56,401 nt of DNA from Chryseobacterium sp. 36-9 (GTDB lineage Bacteria; Bacteroidota; Bacteroidia; Flavobacteriales; Weeksellaceae). The first letter of the stretch is position 1; every line of letters starts with the position of its first letter. Of this stretch, positions 50,745-56,401 are shown piece after piece. The stretch lies in the NCBI GenBank assembly GCA_001898785.1, contig MKVE01000029.1, positions 1-56,401 on the forward strand. The letters run 5' to 3'. Under the pieces are notes generated by a model. The model worked only from the letters and a program-made list of their open reading frames with translations, was not told where the DNA came from and did no database searches. The translations under genes were made by a program, and so were the position numbers.

Positions 50745-51389
50745 TTAAAAATCCAATCCATTGGGGAAAGCTTTCTTTCTGAAGATATACAACAATAATG
50801 CACCCAGCGTAATAGAACTGTCCGCAACATTAAAAATATACTTAAAGAATTCAATCCTGTTACCTCCAAAGATTGGAACCCAGTCCGGCCAGGTTGTATC
50901 AACCAGGGGAAAATGGAGCATATCTACCACACAGCCTTTCATCAGATCGGAATAACCGTGTCCAAATTGCGTCAGTTTAGAAATTCCGCCGTAATCGATC
51001 CATCTTCCGGATTCTGCATCATAAAAAGTACCGCTGTCAAAAATAACACCGTAGAAAATACCGTCAAAAACGTTGCCGATTGCGCCTGCAAATATCATCG
51101 CCATTGGAATGATCAGATAATTGGATGCGCCTTCTCTCAACCACTTTTTGAACAGAAAAACCATTCCGATTGCCAGGACGATTCTCAAAAGAATTAACGT
51201 GTATTTTCCCCACAATCCGCCAAAGTGCAGGCCATATGCCATCCCGGGATTTTCTACGAAAGTCAGTTTGAACCAGCTCAGTCCGAAAACGTTGATGCTT
51301 TCTCCAAGATAAAAATGAGTCTTAACATAGATTTTAGAAAACTGGTCTATTAATAGAATAAGAAAAGTGATGAGTACTATTTTTTTCAT
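50745..51389 (-). CDS. lspA: Lipoprotein signal peptidase (long Bacteroidota form)
   Basis: This aspartic protease of the inner membrane cleaves prolipoprotein signal peptides. Seen: LIDQFSKIYVKTHF (first helix, DQxxK), VENPGMAYGLHFGG (the NxGxAFG-like block), IFAGAIGNVFDGIFYG, VVDMLHFPL with one catalytic aspartate, and FNVADSSITLG with the other. At 214 residues it exceeds the 164 of E. coli by an insert of about 40 residues around TFYDAESGRWIDYGG, as known for Bacteroidota. Four membrane segments are evident. Its ATG overlaps the last codon of the preceding small gene, so translation is coupled. Confidence 0.94.
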   Translation of the reverse strand: MKKIVLITFLILLIDQFSKIYVKTHFYLGESINVFGLSWFKLTFVENPGMAYGLHFGGLWGKYTLILLRIVLAIGMVFLFKKWLREGASNYLIIPMAMIFAGAIGNVFDGIFYGVIFDSGTFYDAESGRWIDYGGISKLTQFGHGYSDLMKGCVVDMLHFPLVDTTWPDWVPIFGGNRIEFFKYIFNVADSSITLGALLLYIFRKKAFPNGLDF

Positions 51390-51580
51390 TACAATCCTTT
51401 GGGTTTTTGATTTTTATTAATTTTTTTCTCCTTTCTGTCGTTGATTTTTTGAACCGTTTTCTGATTATGAAATTGATTTCTGGTGTGAAATTTTTCAAAC
51501 TCAATGCCCATATCTTTCAATACGCTTTTCAGCGCTGCCAGTTCCATAGAGTTTTTTGGATGTACAATAATAGATTCCAT
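51389..51580 (-). CDS. Small DUF2683-like protein
   Basis: This 63-residue protein begins MESIIVHPKNSMELAALKS, then VLKDMGIEFEKF, and has a long lysine- and arginine-rich tail (KINDRKEKKINKNQKPKGL). The first 35 residues resemble the DUF2683 family of short proteins seen in Bacteroidota, an antitoxin-sized beta-alpha unit. No toxin gene is adjacent. The gene overlaps the lspA start by one base (its terminal A is shared with lspA's start), so the two are translated together. Function unknown. Confidence 0.6.
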   Translation of the reverse strand: MESIIVHPKNSMELAALKSVLKDMGIEFEKFHTRNQFHNQKTVQKINDRKEKKINKNQKPKGL

Positions 51581-51641
51581 TGATTAAATTTTTGAGATCT
51601 GTTTCCTTCAAAAAGAGTTTTGCAAATGTAATTCAAATAAC

Positions 51642-51884
51642 TTATTTCTTGGACAATTCGTCCAGTCTTTTGCGTTCTTTTTGCGTCAGATCATTTAAGC
51701 CGTTTTTTCCAATTTTGCTTAAAAGACGATCAATCTCGTCTTGTCTTTCTTTTCGCTGGGCATTATACTCATCATCAATGGAGTAATATTTTTGTCCGGG
51801 CTTGAAGATGTTTTTTACCGATTGATTTCTGCTTACGGCAAAACCGACTGCTGCAACCAGAAGTAGAATAATTAGAATTGTCAT
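51642..51884 (-). CDS. Small membrane-anchored DUF6576-like protein
   Basis: It has 80 residues. One membrane helix (2-17, TILIILLLVAAVGFAV) is followed by a charged cytosolic-type tail: PGQKYYSIDDEYNAQRKERQ and EIDRLLSKIGKNGLNDLTQ, then KERKRLDELSKK. The tail pattern RLLxKIxxxGLxxLTxxERxxLxxLS is that often found behind Bacteroidota rhomboid proteases (DUF6576), here in a free-standing form. Function unknown. It is the first gene after the DksA-like terminator and heads a run leading to lspA. Confidence 0.65.
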   Translation of the reverse strand: MTILIILLLVAAVGFAVSRNQSVKNIFKPGQKYYSIDDEYNAQRKERQDEIDRLLSKIGKNGLNDLTQKERKRLDELSKK

Positions 51885-51900
51885 TTTTGTTATAAGAAAA

Positions 51901-51941
51901 AAGTCCCAATTTCCAATCTTTAGAATCAGAAATTCGGACTT
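51901..51941 (-). terminator. Terminator after the DksA-like gene
   Basis: AAGTCCCAATTTC (51901-51913) pairs with GAAATTCGGACTT (51929-51941) with one mismatch. On the minus strand a T run follows. Confidence 0.85.
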
Positions 51942-51962
51942 TGTATTTTGATAAACAGTGAT

Positions 51963-52343
51963 TTATCTTTGCATATTCTTAGCCTCAATGCTAAGTGTGG
52001 CATGCGGAACAGCCTGGAGCCTTTCTTTTGGAATTAGTTTTCCAGTCACTCTGCAGATACCGTAAGTTTTGTTCTCGATTCTGATGAGCGCGTGTTTCAA
52101 ATCACGCACAAACTTTTCCTGTCTCGAAGCTAAAATAGCATTCTGTTCTTTACTCAGTGTTTCAGCGCCTTCTTCAAAAGCTTTGAAAGTTGGCGAAGTA
52201 TCGTCCGTTCCGTTATTTTGATTATTAATAAAACTCTCTTTTATAAGACCAAGGTCGTTTTCAGCTTTTGCGATTTTGTCTTGAATCAGTTTCTTGAATT
52301 CCTGAAGCTCAGCATCGCTATATCGTAATTTTTCGTCAGCCAT
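51963..52343 (-). CDS. TraR/DksA-family protein with degenerate zinc finger
   Basis: This 126-residue protein has a coiled-coil N-terminal half (5-80: ELQEFKKLIQDKIAKAEND, SKEQNAILASRQEKFVRDL) and a C-terminal finger remnant (92-121: YGICRVTGKLIPKERLQAV, PHATLSIEAK). The GxC...G.I...RL.A.P.A layout is that of DksA/TraR fingers, but only one of the four zinc cysteines remains (C96); the others are T, S and A. Both acid residues that DksA uses at its coiled-coil tip appear replaced, as EGAETLS lies near the tip. It probably binds the RNA polymerase secondary channel. It sits alone between ileS and the small-protein run. Confidence 0.85.
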   Translation of the reverse strand: MADEKLRYSDAELQEFKKLIQDKIAKAENDLGLIKESFINNQNNGTDDTSPTFKAFEEGAETLSKEQNAILASRQEKFVRDLKHALIRIENKTYGICRVTGKLIPKERLQAVPHATLSIEAKNMQR

Positions 52344-52482
52344 TTCCAGCGGTTATTTATTGTTTAACTTTTATTCTATTTTATTATCACGCATTTTTCA
52401 ACCAGCAAGAATAAAGATAAAATTTGAAAATAATCCAGTTAAAAATTCAATTAACAAATCCTTAATAATAAAGTAATATGGA

Positions 52483-55400
52483 TTATATTTTCTCAATTTT
52501 TACTTTGAATTTTTCTTCATCTATCTCTATTTCTTCATAATTTGAAAGTGAATTTACAAATTCTATTTTATCCGACAATACTTCTGCAGAAATATATGCA
52601 TCATTGTTAATAAATTCTTGTCGGAAAGGGCAGGATTCTTCCAATTCTATTGAAATTCTGTCCGTTAATTCAAAATCTTTGTCTTTTCTCAGGTTTTGAA
52701 CTCTGTTGATGAACTCCCTTGCGATTCCTTCAGCCTTCAATTCCTCCGTTAGCGTCAAATCTAATGCCACAGTTGTTTTGCCTTCGCTTGCAACCGTCCA
52801 GCCCGGGATATCTTTCGTGGAAATCTCAACATCTTCTATCGTAATTTCGTAACCTGCAACCTCTGTTTTTCCTGATTTTTCCAACTCAGCAATCTGTTCG
52901 GAAGTAAAGTTTGAAATCTCTCCAGCAGCCGTTTTCATATCTTTTCCTAACCTCGCACCAAGCGTTTTGAAATTCGGTTTGATCTGTTTTACAATAAGAT
53001 GCGATGCTTCTTCTGCATTAATCAGTTGTAATTCCTTAACATTCACTTCTTGCTTGATGAGTTCTGAAACTGCCAAAATTTGTTCTTCTGTCTTTTTGTC
53101 CAAAACCGGAATCATCACTTTTTGAAGTGGCTGACGAACTTTTACATTTTCTTTTTTTCTTAATGAAAAAACCATCGAAGTAATTTGCTGAGCCAAATGT
53201 GTTTTTTCAACCAAATCCTGGTCAATCAAACTTTCATCCGCGACAGGGAAATCCGTCAAGTGAACAGAATTTACCAAATCTCTTCCGGTTACTTTGTTAA
53301 GATCCTGGAACAATTGATCCATAAAGAATGGTGCAATTGGTGCAGACAATTTAGCAACAGTTTCAAGACAAGTATATAAAGTCTGATAAGCGGAAATTTT
53401 GTCATCGGAATAATCACCTTTCCAGAAACGTCTTCTGCATAGTCTCACGTACCAATTGGACAAGTTATCATTAACAAACGTATTGATTGCTCTTGCAGCT
53501 TTGGTCGGTTCGTAATCTTCGTAGAAAGATTTTACTTCTTTGATTAATAAGTTTAATTCAGATAAAATCCATCTGTCAATTTCCGGACGGTTTTCTACGT
53601 TACTTTCAAGATATTTGAAGCCGTCAACATTGGCATACAAAGCGAAGAAAGAATAAGTGTTATAAAGTGTTCCGAAGAATTTTCTTCTCACTTCGTCAAT
53701 GCCTTCAATATCAAATTTCAGGTTTTCCCAAGGATTCGCGTTCGAAATCATATACCAACGCGTTGCATCTGGTCCATAAACTGAAAGCGTTTCAAATGGG
53801 TCAACAGCATTTCCAAGACGTTTGGACATTTTCTGTCCGTTCTTGTCCAGAACCAAACCATTCGACACTACATTTTTATAAGCGACTGAGTCGAAAACTG
53901 TTGTTGCAATGGCGTGCAAAGTATAGAACCAGCCACGAGTCTGGTCAACGCCTTCCGCGATAAAATCTGCCGGGAACGCTTTGTTGTTATCAACTTGCTC
54001 CTTGTTTTCAAAAGGATAGTGCAATTGCGCATAAGGCATCGAACCGGAATCGAACCATACGTCAATCAAATCGCTTTCGCGCTTCATCGGTTTTCCGGAA
54101 GCTGAAACCAAGGTAATTTGGTCAACAATATTTTTATGAAGGTCAACTTTCGCATAGTTTTCTTCAGACATATCGCCAATCACAAAACCTTTGAAAGGAT
54201 TTTCTTTTTGGAAACCGGCTTTGATTGATTTTTCGATTTCGTTGTATAATTCCTCAACAGAACCGATTAAAACCTCTTCTTTTTTATCATCTGTTCTCCA
54301 AATCGGCAACGGAATTCCCCAATATCTTGAACGAGAAAGATTCCAGTCGTTGGCGTTTTTCAACCAATTTCCGAAACGGCCTTCACCAGTAGATTTTGGT
54401 TTCCAGTTGATGGTTTCATTCAAATCGAACATTCTGTCTTTCACATCAGTTACTTTGATGAACCAGGAATCCAACGGATAGTACAACAATGGCTCATCGG
54501 TTCTCCAACTGTGCGGATAACTGTGAACATATTTTTCAACTTTGAAAGCTTTGTTTTCTTTTCTTAATTTAAGCGCAATTCTCTCATCAACAGATAAATA
54601 AACTTTCAAATCTGCAATGATTGATTTCAGGTTCTCTTTCTGAATATTGAATTCAATATTCTTTTCTTCGTCATTTAGGTATTCCGACTTCACATATTCA
54701 TTTGCAAAGCCGTAGATTTTATCATTAACGACAGATAAGAACCGGCCTTGCAAATCTACCAAAGGAACCGGATTTCCATTATCATCCAAAACCAACATTG
54801 GCGGAACTTCCGGCGAAGCTTCTTTTGCAACTTTTGCATCATCCGCACCAAAAGTCGGAGCTGTGTGCACGATTCCCGTTCCGTCTTCAGTTGTTACGAA
54901 ATCTCCAGAAATTACTCGGAAAGCATTCTCCGGATTTTGGTAAGGTTTCGCGTAGTCTAAAAGTTGCTCATATTTAATTCCAACCAAATCAGCACCTTTG
55001 AATTCGGCTAAAATTTGATAAGGAATGGTTTTGCTTTCTGAAGTGTAATTCGCAAAATCTTCCTCAGTTCCTTCCACGAATTTTTTTCCAAATTGTTTTC
55101 CAACCAAAGGTTTAGCTAAAACAATATTGATCGGCTCAAATGTATATTGATTGAAAGTCTTAACTAAAACATAATCGATTTTTGGTCCGACAGTCAAAGC
55201 AGTGTTTGATGGTAAAGTCCAAGGTGTTGTCGTCCAAGCCAGGAAATGAACATCACCAAAACCTTGTAAAAATGAAGGCAGAGTTTCCGGCAAAGTTTTG
55301 AACTGAGCTACAACAGTCGTGTCCGTCACATCACGGTAAGCGCCAGGCTGATTAACCTCGTGAGAAGATAATCCAGTTCCAGCTTTCGGAGAATACGGCT

Positions 55401-55938
55401 GGATTGTGTAACCTTTGTAGATAAGACCTTTGTCATACATCTGCTTCAAAAGCCACCAAACCGTTTCCATATATTTTGGTTTGTAAGTTACATATGGATT
55501 TTCCATATCGACCCAATAGCCGATTTTTTCGGTCATATCGTTCCAGACATCTGTGTAACGCATAACAGCGTTTTTACAGGCTTCGTTGTATTCTTCGATT
55601 GTTATTTTTTTACCGATGTCTTCTTTGGTAATTCCCAATTCTTTTTCCACACCCAATTCTACAGGAAGTCCGTGTGTGTCCCAACCGGCTTTACGGAAAA
55701 CCTGTTTCCCGTTTTGCGTCTGGTAACGGCAAAAAATATCCTTAATCGCTCTTGCCATAACGTGGTGAATTCCCGGCATTCCGTTGGCGGAAGGCGGTCC
55801 TTCGTAAAAAACAAACTCCGGCTGTCCTTCACGAAGTTCTACGGATTTTTTGAAAGTGTCGTTATTTTTCCAGAATTCTGCAATGTTTTTAGCAGTTTCG
55901 GTAAGGCTAAGATTTTTATATTCGGTAAACTTGCTCAT
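52483..55938 (-). CDS. ileS: Isoleucyl-tRNA synthetase
   Basis: It charges tRNA-Ile and edits misactivated valine. Seen: the HIGH region PPSANGMPGIHHVMARAIKD (49-68) with H58/H59, GWDTHGLPVELGVEKEL, the CP1 editing domain with FLAWTTTPWTLPSNTAL (the TTPWT editing motif), DGTGIVHTAPTFGADDAKV, KMSKRLGN near 702-709, and an anticodon-binding C-terminus. The 1151 residues and the TVWWLLKQMYDKGLIYKG and TIQPYSP text fit the long, eukaryote-like IleRS2 group more than the E. coli form (938). The HIGH loop reads GIHH here. It is monocistronic; the ATG at 55938 gives MSKFTEYKNLSL. Confidence 0.95.
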   Translation of the reverse strand: MSKFTEYKNLSLTETAKNIAEFWKNNDTFKKSVELREGQPEFVFYEGPPSANGMPGIHHVMARAIKDIFCRYQTQNGKQVFRKAGWDTHGLPVELGVEKELGITKEDIGKKITIEEYNEACKNAVMRYTDVWNDMTEKIGYWVDMENPYVTYKPKYMETVWWLLKQMYDKGLIYKGYTIQPYSPKAGTGLSSHEVNQPGAYRDVTDTTVVAQFKTLPETLPSFLQGFGDVHFLAWTTTPWTLPSNTALTVGPKIDYVLVKTFNQYTFEPINIVLAKPLVGKQFGKKFVEGTEEDFANYTSESKTIPYQILAEFKGADLVGIKYEQLLDYAKPYQNPENAFRVISGDFVTTEDGTGIVHTAPTFGADDAKVAKEASPEVPPMLVLDDNGNPVPLVDLQGRFLSVVNDKIYGFANEYVKSEYLNDEEKNIEFNIQKENLKSIIADLKVYLSVDERIALKLRKENKAFKVEKYVHSYPHSWRTDEPLLYYPLDSWFIKVTDVKDRMFDLNETINWKPKSTGEGRFGNWLKNANDWNLSRSRYWGIPLPIWRTDDKKEEVLIGSVEELYNEIEKSIKAGFQKENPFKGFVIGDMSEENYAKVDLHKNIVDQITLVSASGKPMKRESDLIDVWFDSGSMPYAQLHYPFENKEQVDNNKAFPADFIAEGVDQTRGWFYTLHAIATTVFDSVAYKNVVSNGLVLDKNGQKMSKRLGNAVDPFETLSVYGPDATRWYMISNANPWENLKFDIEGIDEVRRKFFGTLYNTYSFFALYANVDGFKYLESNVENRPEIDRWILSELNLLIKEVKSFYEDYEPTKAARAINTFVNDNLSNWYVRLCRRRFWKGDYSDDKISAYQTLYTCLETVAKLSAPIAPFFMDQLFQDLNKVTGRDLVNSVHLTDFPVADESLIDQDLVEKTHLAQQITSMVFSLRKKENVKVRQPLQKVMIPVLDKKTEEQILAVSELIKQEVNVKELQLINAEEASHLIVKQIKPNFKTLGARLGKDMKTAAGEISNFTSEQIAELEKSGKTEVAGYEITIEDVEISTKDIPGWTVASEGKTTVALDLTLTEELKAEGIAREFINRVQNLRKDKDFELTDRISIELEESCPFRQEFINNDAYISAEVLSDKIEFVNSLSNYEEIEIDEEKFKVKIEKI

Positions 55939-56076
55939 TTTTAATGTGTCAAATCTGTTTCTTGTGGATTAAGTTTGCGAATTTAGTGATTTTTGTCGAT
56001 TTTTAAAGCATATTTTATGGCGTTTCTGAATGTTAAAAACTTCAATTTCAGAATCATAAAATTATATTATGTTTTA

Positions 56077-56084
56077 TAAATTTG
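56077..56084 (+). promoter_or_regulatory. -7 box of the ligase-like gene
   Basis: TAAATTTG fits TAnnTTTG; expected start near 56088, 16 bases before the TTG start at 56104. Confidence 0.55.
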
Positions 56085-56103
56085 TCCTTTAAAATCATCA
56101 TAC

Positions 56104-56401
56104 TTGGAACTGTACCCAATCATCGAGAAATCAACGGCTGAAGAAATTAAAAAATTTCAGGAATCAAAATTGAAAGAACTGTTGATTTACCTGCAAAATC
56201 ATTCGCCATTTTATCAGAAATTATTCAAAGAAAATCATATCGATATTAATGATATCAATACGTTGGAAGATCTGCGCAAAATTCCTACTACGGAAAAGAA
56301 TGATATTCAGCAAAATAATAATGATTTCTTTTGTGTTCCGATGACCGAAATTGTTGATTTCAGTACCACTTCCGGAACTTTAGGCGACCCTGTGACTTTT
56401 G
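56104..56401 (+). CDS. Phenylacetate-CoA ligase-like AMP-forming enzyme, N-terminal part (runs off the window)
   Basis: The plus strand is open from a TTG at 56104 to the window edge, about 99 codons. The frame has a stop at 56077-56079 and no ATG before the conserved text, so TTG is the likely start. Seen: LKELLIYLQNHSPFYQKLF (24-42), LEDLRKIPTTEKNDIQ, and STTSGTLGDPVTF, the glycine- and serine/threonine-rich phosphate loop of the PaaK/CapK branch of adenylate-forming enzymes. It would activate an aromatic or other acid, or act in capsule/siderophore-like assembly. Substrate and partners lie outside the window. Confidence 0.8.
   Translation, partial: MELYPIIEKSTAEEIKKFQESKLKELLIYLQNHSPFYQKLFKENHIDINDINTLEDLRKIPTTEKNDIQQNNNDFFCVPMTEIVDFSTTSGTLGDPVTF

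Noticed and set aside
51389-51580. Antitoxin of a toxin-antitoxin pair
   Set aside because: Size would fit, but no toxin-like gene is adjacent; both neighbours are identifiable as lspA and a membrane-anchored small protein.

Overview
The window is a stretch of ordinary-looking chromosome from a member of the Bacteroidota, class Flavobacteriia, most like Chryseobacterium or a close relative (family Weeksellaceae). This rests on several things. The DNA is AT-rich. Promoters follow the Bacteroidota pattern (TTTG, 19-21 bases, TAnnTTTG) and genes lack obvious Shine-Dalgarno sequences. Two proteins carry type IX secretion (T9SS) sorting tails. There are DUF2911, DUF7619 and OMP_b-brl_3 families, a methionine synthase split in two genes, and a DksA-like protein with a degenerate zinc finger. 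I see no phage, transposase, CRISPR array, rRNA or tRNA.

Layout. 1-472: 5' end of a GH63-like glucosidase. 726-1532: a short-chain dehydrogenase. 1643-10540: a methionine regulon behind a canonical promoter and a SAM-I riboswitch: metX, homoserine dehydrogenase with an ACT region, metZ-like sulfhydrylase, split metH, metF, then a terminator. 10562-13376: hutI, hutG and a HAD phosphatase. 13396-15121 (minus): DUF2911 protein and a methionine-type aminotransferase. 15195-16712: miaA and a thioredoxin-like protein. 16742-19438 (minus): NUDIX, xerD, dCMP deaminase, enoyl-CoA hydratase. 19565-25013: an RlpA-like lipoprotein, eno, gltA and two guanidino-group hydrolases (the second ctlX).

25102-29688 (minus): two tandem paralogous OMP_b-brl_3 outer-membrane barrels behind a promoter whose -33 element lies inside a dyad. 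29960-32702 (minus): ldhA-type dehydrogenase, a DUF3817 membrane protein, a secreted FG-GAP-like protein, nadD. 32837-39726: a TPR/LytS-type histidine kinase, a LytTR response regulator and a 1378-residue secreted LRR/PKD/T9SS protein. 39764-44092 (minus): recJ, a small T9SS cargo protein, katA; oxyR is divergent from katA. 45186-46639: metK behind a leader that matches the SAM-II riboswitch architecture. 46768-49012: a secreted barrel-like protein, an ECF sigma factor with an unlisted 45-residue gene behind it, and a YjjG-type nucleotidase. 49063-55938 (minus): trpS, SanA-like, lspA, two small proteins, a DksA-like protein and ileS. 56104-end: start of a phenylacetate-CoA-ligase-like gene.

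How it works together. The met cluster makes homoserine, activates it, adds sulfide and methylates homocysteine; metK turns methionine into SAM. Both ends of this route appear to sense SAM through different RNA folds, SAM-I on the biosynthetic operon and SAM-II on metK. katA/oxyR form a peroxide-response pair. The hut pair and the two guanidino hydrolases belong to histidine and arginine/citrulline breakdown. Several open frames extend upstream only because the TTTG of a -7 box supplies an in-frame TTG; I moved those starts to the downstream ATG.
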